Positions 1-4,968 are shown, numbered from the stretch's first letter. The stretch: DNA of 5,276 nucleotides from Desulfobacula sp. (GCF_021107415.1 NZ_JAIOSW010000309.1:1-5276); one strand, 5' to 3'. Notes: generated by a model from the sequence alone, not told the origin. Program-made: numbers and translations.

Positions 1-459
1 AGTGGCAAGATTGGCCATTTTTTCAAATGCCTCAATAAAGGCGGGCCTGCAGTCGGGATAACCCGAATAATCCACGGCAGTAACGCCAATATAAATGGAT
101 GCTGCCTTTAAAACTTCTGCCCAGGCCATGGCATAGGAAAGAAAAATGGTGTTTCTGGCCGGAACATAGGTAATGGGGATTTCTCCTTTCTTGATTCCAT
201 CCAGCGTATCATGCTTGGGCACATTTATTTCATCGGTAAGGGCAGAACCGCCAAATTGCCTTAAATCAATATCAATAATTTTATGGACCTTTGCTCCGAG
301 GGATTTGGCAACTTTCCTGGAAGCCTCAAGCTCTATTAAATGTCTTTGTCCATATTTAAAACTTAAGGCATAAATTTCTTTACCCTTTGATTTTGCAATG
401 GCCATTGCAGTGGTGGAATCAATACCGCCGCTGGAAAGTACGATGGCTTTATCTGTCAT
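1..459 (-). CDS. queC: 7-cyano-7-deazaguanine (preQ0) synthase QueC, N-terminal part (cut by left edge)
   Basis: QueC uses ATP and ammonia to convert 7-carboxy-7-deazaguanine to preQ0, the base that feeds queuosine tRNA modification. The 153 visible codons start [17 protein letters not shown]. They carry the PP-loop pyrophosphatase motif SGGIDS at residues 10-15, YGQRH at 36-40, VPARN at 99-103 and [10 protein letters not shown] at 130-139, all typical of QueC. The family is usually about 220-240 residues, so roughly the last third lies beyond position 1, including the zinc-binding cysteine cluster. The ATG (457-459 on the plus strand) sits 9 nt after the queE stop. The only good ribosome site, AAGGAG, lies inside the end of queE about 14 nt from the ATG, which is rather far and suggests coupling to queE translation. 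Nothing in the visible part looks broken. Confidence 0.95.
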   Translation of the reverse strand, partial: MTDKAIVLSSGGIDSTTAMAIAKSKGKEIYALSFKYGQRHLIELEASRKVAKSLGAKVHKIIDIDLRQFGGSALTDEINVPKHDTLDGIKKGEIPITYVPARNTIFLSYAMAWAEVLKAASIYIGVTAVDYSGYPDCRPAFIEAFEKMANLAT

Positions 460-468
460 GTGTTTATT

Positions 469-1113
469 TTAGACTCCTTGTTTATCCGGATGCCATATGA
501 TTTTGTGCTGCTGCAGGGAAAGCCTGGCATGAAGATTATCTTCAAGCATCCAGGCGGCAATGACCTCAGGTGAGATTTGTCCAAAAACCGGTGAAAGATG
601 AATTTTTTTTTGCGATATCCCGGATAATTTATTTTCAATAATGACTTTTGCAAATTCATAATCTTTTTGGGACCCAATGACAAATTTGATTTCGTCATGG
701 TCAGTTAAAAAATTGATATTTTCAAATAAAAAACTGTCAGATTCGTTACTGGAGGGACACTTGATATCTATAATTTTTATGCAGTCTGGATGGATGTTCT
801 TAATGGGTTTACTGCCATTTGTTTCAAGGAGAACCTGATAGTTTTTTTCTAAAAGCAGGGATATCAGATCAGGCGTATCCTTCTGCAACAGGGGTTCGCC
901 ACCGGTGACCTCAACCATGTTGCAATTAAAAGCAGTTATTTTTTTTAAGATCTGTTCAAAAGTCATTGAATATGATTCTTTCTCTGCATAGCGCGTGTCA
1001 CACCAGGAGCAATTAAGATTGCATCCGGAAAGGCGTATAAAAATGCAGGGCAGCCCCATAAAGGTAGATTCCCCCTGAAGGCTGTAAAATATTTCGCAAA
1101 CATCAAGCTGCAA
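469..1113 (-). CDS. queE: 7-carboxy-7-deazaguanine synthase QueE (radical SAM), TTG start
   Basis: QueE is the radical SAM enzyme that contracts the ring of 6-carboxy-5,6,7,8-tetrahydropterin to give 7-carboxy-7-deazaguanine, between QueD and QueC. The 214-residue product has the family landmarks in order: SLQGE at 11-15, the cluster motif CNLNCSWC with C31, C35 and C38 (CX3CX2C) followed by DT, TGGEP at 70-74, ETNG at 97-100, DIKCPSS at 116-122, and the C-terminal LQQHKIIWHPDKQGV. Length is close to the E. coli enzyme. The start codon is TTG (1111-1113), directly after the queD TAA stop with no gap. AGGAGG inside the last queD codons gives a 5-nt spacing to this TTG, and no better in-frame start precedes the conserved EIF.SLQGE segment. 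It is the middle gene of queD-queE-queC. Confidence 0.96.
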   Translation of the reverse strand: MQLDVCEIFYSLQGESTFMGLPCIFIRLSGCNLNCSWCDTRYAEKESYSMTFEQILKKITAFNCNMVEVTGGEPLLQKDTPDLISLLLEKNYQVLLETNGSKPIKNIHPDCIKIIDIKCPSSNESDSFLFENINFLTDHDEIKFVIGSQKDYEFAKVIIENKLSGISQKKIHLSPVFGQISPEVIAAWMLEDNLHARLSLQQHKIIWHPDKQGV

Positions 1114-1494
1114 TTACACCTCCTGATAGGAAGACCCGCATCCCGGGCTTTCAAATACCATCACTTTGCGGACATTTATATGTTCAGTGTTTAAACGGCG
1201 GGAAATCTCGGTATATAAAAATTTGGAAATATTCTCAGATGTCGGATTAATGCTGCCAAACTCTGCCACATCATTGAGAGTGGTATGATCCAGTTTACTT
1301 AATATATCTTTGACAACACCTTTAACATCCCTGAAATCAACGCCAATACCCAGCTTATTTAATTTTGTACACTGAATATAGGCTTCAACAATCCAATTGT
1401 GTCCATGCATGTTAGCACAGTTCCCGTCATATCCTTTCAGCGCATGGGCTGCGGAAAAATGGTCTTTTACATAAATTTCATAAATACCCGGCAT
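1114..1494 (-). CDS. queD: 6-carboxy-5,6,7,8-tetrahydropterin synthase QueD
   Basis: QueD, a PTPS-fold enzyme, converts 7,8-dihydroneopterin triphosphate to 6-carboxytetrahydropterin, the first committed step to preQ0. The 126-residue protein shows the zinc ligands H17 (FSAAH), H30 and H32 (HGHNW) and the catalytic cysteine C26 in the CxxxHGH arrangement that marks QueD. It also has VDFRDVK at 52-58, the D69-H70 pair in LDHTTLND, PTSEN at 84-88, and E115 in VFESPGC, which matches the pterin-anchoring glutamate. Length is normal (family about 120-140). The ATG follows AAGGAG with 5-nt spacing. It is the first gene of the minus-strand operon and ends directly against the queE start. A TATAAT box about 40 nt upstream probably drives all three genes. 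Confidence 0.96.
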   Translation of the reverse strand: MPGIYEIYVKDHFSAAHALKGYDGNCANMHGHNWIVEAYIQCTKLNKLGIGVDFRDVKGVVKDILSKLDHTTLNDVAEFGSINPTSENISKFLYTEISRRLNTEHINVRKVMVFESPGCGSSYQEV

Positions 1495-1543
1495 ATCGTC
1501 TCCTTAGAATTTATCATTTAATCAATACTTGGGATTATACCAT
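1495..1543 (-). promoter_or_regulatory. queDEC promoter (extended -10) and short leader
   Basis: Reading the minus strand, TGGTATAAT (TATAAT at 1534-1539) is a perfect -10 hexamer with the TGN extended -10 element. The -35 position with 17-nt spacing falls at 1557-1562 and reads GAGAAT, a poor match, so the extended -10 probably compensates. Expected transcription start is near 1527, giving a leader of about 33 nt that holds the AAGGAG ribosome site. The leader is too short, and lacks the conserved segments, for a preQ1 riboswitch. Confidence 0.6.
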
Positions 1544-1550
1544 AATTTCC

Positions 1551-1587
1551 ATTATTATTCTCGCACAAAGACACCAAGGCACAAAGG
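1551..1587 (+). repeat. Interspersed repeat, copy 1
   Basis: ATTATTATTCTCGCAC followed by AAAGACACCAAGGCACAAAGG. The first 26 bases match copy 2 (3027-3052) at 24 of 26 positions. The 28 bases at 1560-1587 match the left arm of the hairpin copy (3981-4008) at 25 of 28. The copy lies between the queD promoter and the divergent ATPase gene. Similar 'cgcaaagacgcaaagg'-type repeats are, from memory, common between genes in Desulfobacterota and other environmental bacteria. Function unknown. Confidence 0.75.
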
Positions 1588-1671
1588 CAGCGGAACAAAT
1601 TCAATGATTTCCTGGTAGTGGGGTGTTGGTCTGATGAAAGTTTTACCTTGTATATTAAAAGGGCTTAAAAA

Positions 1672-2985
1672 ATGAAACGATTCATAATAGACAAATTATT
1701 GCACTGGCATAATGAAAGAAACAGCAAACCATTAATATTGTGCGGTGCCCGCCAGGTGGGAAAAACTTGGGCTGTTAAAAAATTTGCAGTCCAACATTTA
1801 AACAATAGAATCCATATTGTTGACTTTGAAAAATATCCTGACCGGCACAAAATATTTGACAAAAATCTCAATGTAAAACGAATCATATCTGAACTTGAAC
1901 TATTATTGAATAAATCTATAACTCCAGGCAGAGATCTTCTATTTTTTGATGAAATTCAGAGCTGTCCCAGAGCCATTATGTCTTTACGCTATTTTTATGA
2001 AGATCTGCCTGAGCTTAAGGTAATTGCCGCAGGGTCACTTTTGGAATTTGCCCTTAAAGAAATCTCTTTTCCAGTGGGACGGGTTCAGTTCATGAATATG
2101 TATCCCATGATTTTCGCAGAATTTTTATATGGACTTGGTAAAGATATAATGGCAAAAACTCTTATTTCAGGTACCAATGATGGAAACAGGGATTTCAGTG
2201 AGACTATCCACGAGATGTTTCTTGAACAGCTTAGATTATATTTTTTTATCGGTGGAATGCCTGAATGTGTAAAAACATATCGCAATACAAATAAATTGAA
2301 AAAAGTGTTTAATGTTCAGGAAGGATTAATTGAAGCATATCGAGCTGATTTTTCCAAATATGCTCCCTATTCTGATAAGCAATGTTTAAACTCTGTACTT
2401 ACCAATACAGCGCGCTTTGCAGGGCAGCCGATAAAATACACCCGCCTTGCCGACGGGTTTACCCCGCCAACCAATAAAAAGGCTTTTGACCTTTTAAACA
2501 TGGCACGCGTTATTTATAAAATTCCTTCCACTCCTTTGGCAAGGTTGCCTCTGGGAGCTTTGGCTTCTGACCGTAAATTCAAGGCATTAATTGTTGATAT
2601 TGGATTAATGCAGTATTTATGCGGATTAAATATCAGCGAGGAAATATATAAAAAAGATTTGTTAAATATTTATAATGGCGCCCTGGCAGAGCAGTTTGTT
2701 GGTCAGGAACTGCTGGCATATGGTGACAAGCAATTATATTACTGGGCACGGGATGCAAAAAGCAGCAATGCCGCGGTTGACTACTTACTTCAAAATAATG
2801 CCCAGGTCCTTCCTGTAGAAGTTAAAAGCGGATCAGCAGGAAGGCTTAAAAGTCTGCATCTTTTGTTAAAAACCTTTCCTGATATTTCCAAAGCCTGTGT
2901 TCTTTCACAAAGACCTTATTCAGAGCTTTTAGAACAAAAATTTGTTTTCCAGCCATTATACACTGCCATGAATTTAATTAAATAA
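1672..2985 (+). CDS. AAA_14/DUF4143-type ATP-binding protein
   Basis: This 437-residue P-loop ATPase belongs to the large family with an N-terminal AAA_14 domain and a C-terminal DUF4143 domain. The cellular role of the family is not established. Seen in the sequence: Walker A GARQVGKT at 25-32, Walker B FFDEIQ at 91-96, AAGS at 119-122 (sensor-like, typical of the family), and a C-terminal DUF4143 region. That region ends with AVDYLLQ (D370) and PVEVKSG (E383, K385), spaced like a PD-(D/E)XK nuclease core. Length is normal and there is no signal peptide or membrane segment. The start is preceded by a weak AAAGGGC site 8 nt away. The gene stands alone, divergent from queDEC, and is flanked by direct copies of an interspersed repeat, consistent with horizontal movement. 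Such ATPases are multi-copy in many anaerobes and archaea. A defence or nucleic-acid role is possible but unproven. Confidence 0.93.
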   Translation: MKRFIIDKLLHWHNERNSKPLILCGARQVGKTWAVKKFAVQHLNNRIHIVDFEKYPDRHKIFDKNLNVKRIISELELLLNKSITPGRDLLFFDEIQSCPRAIMSLRYFYEDLPELKVIAAGSLLEFALKEISFPVGRVQFMNMYPMIFAEFLYGLGKDIMAKTLISGTNDGNRDFSETIHEMFLEQLRLYFFIGGMPECVKTYRNTNKLKKVFNVQEGLIEAYRADFSKYAPYSDKQCLNSVLTNTARFAGQPIKYTRLADGFTPPTNKKAFDLLNMARVIYKIPSTPLARLPLGALASDRKFKALIVDIGLMQYLCGLNISEEIYKKDLLNIYNGALAEQFVGQELLAYGDKQLYYWARDAKSSNAAVDYLLQNNAQVLPVEVKSGSAGRLKSLHLLLKTFPDISKACVLSQRPYSELLEQKFVFQPLYTAMNLIK

Positions 2986-3026
2986 TAAGTGATCTGTTGC
3001 AATTCCGGCAAAATCGGATTTCTATA

Positions 3027-3052
3027 ATTATTATTCTCGCACCAAGACAACA
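3027..3052 (+). repeat. Interspersed repeat, copy 2 (short)
   Basis: The 16 bases ATTATTATTCTCGCAC are identical to the start of copy 1, followed by CAAGACAACA with two mismatches. Orientation is the same as copy 1. The copy starts about 40 nt after the ATPase stop, so copies 1 and 2 bracket that gene as direct repeats about 1.45 kb apart. The rest of the longer unit (AAGGCACAAAGG) is missing here. Confidence 0.65.
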
Positions 3053-3070
3053 GTAGTTTTTTTGTCCATG

Positions 3071-3172
3071 AAATGTAATTATTTTCCCTGAATTTTGAAT
3101 GGGTAAAGTTTTATACAAAAAATGTGATATTATTACATTTTTTACATAAATTATTACATTTATTCCACATTT
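3071..3172 (+). promoter_or_regulatory. Candidate enhancer-binding-protein sites upstream of the VPAPA-tagged gene
   Basis: Two exact copies of ATTATTACATTT lie at 3129-3140 and 3150-3161, starts 21 bp apart (two helical turns). An 11/12 inverted copy is at 3071-3082. The inverted half-site at 3120-3131 (10/12) overlaps the first copy to form the dyad AAATGT-N9-ACATTT at 3120-3140. A further CCACATTT is at 3165-3172. The same 12-mer occurs upstream of the second surface gene (4098-4109). Relative to the predicted sigma-54 start near 3272, the two exact copies lie at about -143 to -111, the usual range for enhancer-binding activators. In exosortase systems the known activator of this type is PrsR. 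That PrsR binds here is inference, and the region is AT-rich. Confidence 0.5.
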
Positions 3173-3245
3173 TTTATTTTAATAAAAAAGCTCAATTTGG
3201 CCTAAAGCCTTATTCTAAGGTATTCTTGATGATATTGACTCATTG

Positions 3246-3261
3246 TGGCATAAATTCTGCA
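3246..3261 (+). promoter_or_regulatory. Sigma-54 (RpoN) -24/-12 promoter
   Basis: TGGCATAAATTCTGCA matches the -24/-12 consensus TGGCACG-N4-TTGCA at the key positions: TGGCA intact, TGCA intact, GG and GC exactly 10 nt apart. Predicted start is near 3272, giving a leader of about 67 nt. A competing sigma-70 reading, TCTACA (3265-3270) with 17-nt spacing to TATAAT (3288-3293), overlaps the leader and could give a second start near 3300. Confidence 0.65.
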
Positions 3262-3264
3262 TAA

Positions 3265-3293
3265 TCTACATAATTATAGAGCATTGATATAAT
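3265..3293 (+). promoter_or_regulatory. Possible sigma-70 promoter overlapping the leader
   Basis: A perfect TATAAT at 3288-3293 lies 17 nt after TCTACA (4/6 match to TTGACA) at 3265-3270. In such AT-rich DNA a TATAAT can arise by chance, so this is an alternative or additional promoter to the sigma-54 element just upstream. Confidence 0.35.
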
Positions 3294-3338
3294 GAACCCG
3301 ATAATATATGAATTATTTTTTATAAAGGAGATAGTCTG

Positions 3339-3977
3339 ATGAGAAATTCTTTATTAATTTTGATATCAGGTCTGATTTTAGTTTTTGTTTCAGGAACAAT
3401 TCCTGCAACAGCATGTGTGAGTATGGATGACTATGGGGATGCCCCTGACACGTATTCAACACTTTGGGCAAGTGGTGGTGCATTCCATGGGATCTCAGGC
3501 CTTTATCTGGGCTTTGGTGTAAGTGATGAATTTGACGGACAACCCAGCTCTTTTGCAGATGCAGATTTTGATGATGGTGTTGCGCTTCCAAATGAATTGG
3601 TACAGGGAAGTACTGCGTGGATTGGTGTCACTTCAAGTTTAGCCGGTACTTTAAACGCCTGGATAGATTTTAATGGGGATGGAGATTGGGGTGATGCTGG
3701 TGAGTGGATTTTTCATGACATCTCTTTAGCGTCTGGAATAAACACCCTTTCTTTAGATATTCCCATTTCAGCATTTTTAGGTTTCACATACGCAAGATTT
3801 AGATTGAATTCAACTGGAGGATTGAATTATGACGGTGCTGCATTTGATGGCGAAGTAGAAGATTATATGGTTGAAATTACCAATCCGGTCCCCGCACCGG
3901 CAGCTATTATTCTTTTTGGTATGGGGCTTTTAGGTCTTGCAGGAGTTGGCAGGAAGAAAATCACTAAATTAGAATAG
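3339..3977 (+). CDS. GEVED-domain surface protein with VPxPA C-terminal sorting tag (VPLPA/PEP-CTERM type)
   Basis: Predicted exported protein of 212 residues processed by an exosortase. Residues 1-25 are a signal peptide (hydrophobic 5-18, cleavage after A23-T-A25). DYGDAPDTY at 31-39 is the opening motif seen in GEVED-type surface proteins. WIDFNGDGDWGDAGEW at 108-123 resembles a calcium-binding loop with D110, N112, D114 and D116. ARFRLN (152-157) and GEVEDY (171-176) complete the GEVED signature. The C-terminus has the three-part sorting signal: VPAPA (184-188), a hydrophobic helix (189-204), and basic RKK (205-207). Such proteins are exported by Sec, cut by an exosortase, and placed on the surface, often with exopolysaccharide. 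The specific ligand is unknown. AAAGGAG lies 8 nt before the ATG. A sigma-54 promoter lies upstream and a hairpin terminator directly follows, so it is probably monocistronic. C26 right after the signal peptide is not in a good lipobox. Confidence 0.92.
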   Translation: MRNSLLILISGLILVFVSGTIPATACVSMDDYGDAPDTYSTLWASGGAFHGISGLYLGFGVSDEFDGQPSSFADADFDDGVALPNELVQGSTAWIGVTSSLAGTLNAWIDFNGDGDWGDAGEWIFHDISLASGINTLSLDIPISAFLGFTYARFRLNSTGGLNYDGAAFDGEVEDYMVEITNPVPAPAAIILFGMGLLGLAGVGRKKITKLE

Positions 3978-4052
3978 AAACTCGCACAAAAATATCAAGG
4001 CACAAAGGGTATAATTCGCTTTGTGTCTTGATATTTTTGTGCGAGTTTTTTT
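3978..4052 (+). terminator. Long hairpin terminator made of an inverted interspersed repeat (copy 3)
   Basis: The left arm (3978-4007) and right arm (4019-4048) are complementary over 30 bp with a single G-U pair, around an 11-nt loop (4008-4018). A T-run follows (4046-4052). It begins at the base after the VPAPA-gene stop codon. The left arm, CTCGCACAAAAATATCAAGG onward, matches repeat copy 1 at 25 of 28 positions, so this is a palindromic version of the same repeat. It should stop transcription of the upstream gene. With A-residues before the left arm it may also act on the opposite strand. Confidence 0.85.
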
Positions 4053-4054
4053 CT

Positions 4055-4118
4055 CTAGGAAAAAGTTTACACAAATGTGGTAATTTTTTTCTCAATTATT
4101 ATTACATTTTTTTCCTAG
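4055..4118. repeat. Spaced inverted repeat CTAGGAAAAA ... TTTTTCCTAG
   Basis: Perfect 10-bp arms at 4055-4064 and 4109-4118 enclose 44 bp holding the two inverted candidate activator half-sites. The arms are partly homopolymeric, so chance contributes, but CTAGG/CCTAG is not explained by AT-richness alone. Possibly an outer operator or remnant; no function assigned. Confidence 0.4.
4073..4109 (+). promoter_or_regulatory. Candidate enhancer-binding-protein sites upstream of the PEP-CTERM gene
   Basis: ATTATTACATTT at 4098-4109 is identical to the two copies upstream of the previous surface gene, and the following T-run is also shared. An inverted 10/12 half-site (AAATGTGGTAAT) lies at 4073-4084, so the two face each other. 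From the predicted sigma-54 start near 4193 they lie at about -120 to -84, a normal enhancer distance. The identity of the binding protein is inferred only. Confidence 0.5.
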
Positions 4119-4166
4119 GCAAAAATACCTATACGCGTCAATAGGGCTTCTTGACGTCTTACGGCA

Positions 4167-4182
4167 AGGTACATTTTTTGCA
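4167..4182 (+). promoter_or_regulatory. Probable sigma-54 (RpoN) -24/-12 promoter for the PEP-CTERM gene
   Basis: AGGTACATTTTTTGCA has GG (4168-4169) and GC (4180-4181) exactly 10 nt apart. The -12 part TTGCA is perfect, and the -24 part AGGTACA matches TGGCACG at 4 of 7 positions. Predicted start is near 4193, 11 nt before the first paired base of the riboswitch. The nearby TTGACG (4151-4156) has no usable sigma-70 -10 at normal spacing. Confidence 0.5.
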
Positions 4183-4203
4183 TGTCTCCTTAATTAAAAT
4201 TAT

Positions 4204-4283
4204 GTTGAAAAAGCCAAGCCTGTTGTGAAACAGGGACGGAAAGCCAAAGGATCTCGTGGGGAGACAGCCTGGTTATCTTTAAC
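4204..4283 (+). ncRNA. Cyclic-di-GMP-I (GEMM-I) riboswitch aptamer
   Basis: The leader of the PEP-CTERM gene matches the GEMM-I fold. P1 pairs GTTGAA (4204-4209) with TTTAAC (4278-4283). The P2 stem pairs CCTGTT (4219-4224) with AACAGG (4229-4234) around a GTGA (GNRA) tetraloop. The conserved GGGACGGAAAGCC follows (4233-4245). A TCTC/GAGA hairpin (4252-4255 with 4261-4264) leads to the conserved AGCC-GGTTA end (4266-4275). By alignment to the V. cholerae Vc2 RNA, A18, G20, A47 and C92 correspond to 4211, 4213, 4240 and 4277. The G21-C46 pair of Vc2 is C4214-G4239 here, a compensatory swap that supports the fold. Retained G20 points to c-di-GMP rather than the cGAMP-preferring variant. No terminator follows, and the ribosome site begins about 10 nt after P1, so control is probably at translation initiation. 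Confidence 0.87.
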
Positions 4284-4304
4284 AAAAATAATAAGGAGAT
4301 TTTT

Positions 4305-4961
4305 ATGAAAAAGTTTTTAAGTTTGTTAACCGGTTTGTTTTTAGTATTTGTGGTTGCGGGTAGTGCTAGTGCGACACCTATAACTTTTGATGTAGATGGG
4401 GCCCCTGATTCTTATGTTAACTTCACTGACATTGATACAGGGATTCAAATTGGACCTTGGATATTTGGTGATGGTACATCTATTACTGCTACCCTGGCAG
4501 CATCTCTATCTACTATGGCTAACTTTACTTTAGCTGATAATGCTTCTAATACTATTGATTTTTTTACTTTTGCTGTAACAGGAAGCGGGATAGGTTCGTT
4601 TGACTTAGAAGCTAATCTCAATTTTGATACGCCTGATTTAAATGCTGGCGGTGATGGTTCTGGTGGTTGGGGAACGGTAACCTTACCGTGGTGGCTTGGT
4701 GGGGGTACTTATTCAGCTGGTATATTTTCCTGGGATAATGCTGTACAAGACTTTACTTTAGCAGATGGAAATGTTGTAAGGATTGCAATGCTAGATGGAT
4801 TCGCAATTGGCGCTGGTTCAGACGCCATAGTCACAGCAACCATTACTAATTTAGGTGGCGCCCCTACCCCAGCTCCAGTACCAGAACCTGCCACAATGCT
4901 TCTCTTCGGTCTCGGTATCTTAGGCCTTGCAGGCGTCACCAGAAAGAAATTTGGCAAATAA
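4305..4961 (+). CDS. PEP-CTERM sorting domain surface protein under riboswitch control
   Basis: Predicted exported 218-residue protein sorted by an exosortase. The signal peptide is residues 1-23 (MKK, hydrophobic 4-18, cleavage after A21-S-A23). The mature part is rich in Gly, Asp, Thr, Asn and Ser, lacks cysteine, and looks all-beta with alternating hydrophobic residues. I recognise no named domain; GGDGSGGWG (about 115-123) is a flexible Gly-rich loop. A Pro-rich linker leads to the classical tag VPEPA (192-196), hydrophobic helix (197-212) and RKK (213-215). AAGGAG with 6-nt spacing precedes the ATG. A c-di-GMP-I aptamer and a probable sigma-54 promoter lie upstream, so synthesis should follow c-di-GMP level and hence the biofilm state. 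The small DRR-repeat gene follows after 7 nt. Signal peptide and tag resemble those of the neighbouring VPAPA protein, but the mature parts are unrelated by eye. Confidence 0.92.
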   Translation: MKKFLSLLTGLFLVFVVAGSASATPITFDVDGAPDSYVNFTDIDTGIQIGPWIFGDGTSITATLAASLSTMANFTLADNASNTIDFFTFAVTGSGIGSFDLEANLNFDTPDLNAGGDGSGGWGTVTLPWWLGGGTYSAGIFSWDNAVQDFTLADGNVVRIAMLDGFAIGAGSDAIVTATITNLGGAPTPAPVPEPATMLLFGLGILGLAGVTRKKFGK

Positions 4962-4968
4962 GTGCAAC

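Noticed and set aside
1495..1530. preQ1 riboswitch in front of queD
   Set aside because: The leader is about 33 nt, mostly AT, with no C-rich/A-rich H-type pseudoknot signature.
1626..1656. TTGGTC ... TATATT promoter for the ATPase
   Set aside because: Spacing is 19 nt and the implied start would fall at or inside the weak ribosome site, leaving almost no leader. Too weak to list.
3002..3022. Terminator after the ATPase
   Set aside because: AATTCCG/CGGATTT pairs with a mismatch around a 7-nt loop and has no T-run.
3408..3416. Lipoprotein reading of the VPAPA protein (C26)
   Set aside because: ATAC lacks the L/V/I at -3 of a lipobox; A23-T-A25 fits signal peptidase I, as in other CTERM proteins.
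1551..4048. Recurring CTCGCAC-type repeats as a CRISPR array
   Set aside because: Only three separated copies at irregular distances, one palindromic, with no spacers of regular length and no cas genes.
4151..4156. TTGACG as a sigma-70 -35
   Set aside because: The matching -10 position at 17-nt spacing is TTTTTT, and TACATT is only 13 nt away. It also forms a 6-bp inverted repeat with CGTCAA (4136-4141), likely chance.
4195..4200. TAAAAT as a sigma-70 -10 for the PEP-CTERM gene
   Set aside because: No -35 at 16-18 nt upstream, and its start near 4207 would cut off the 5' strand of riboswitch P1.
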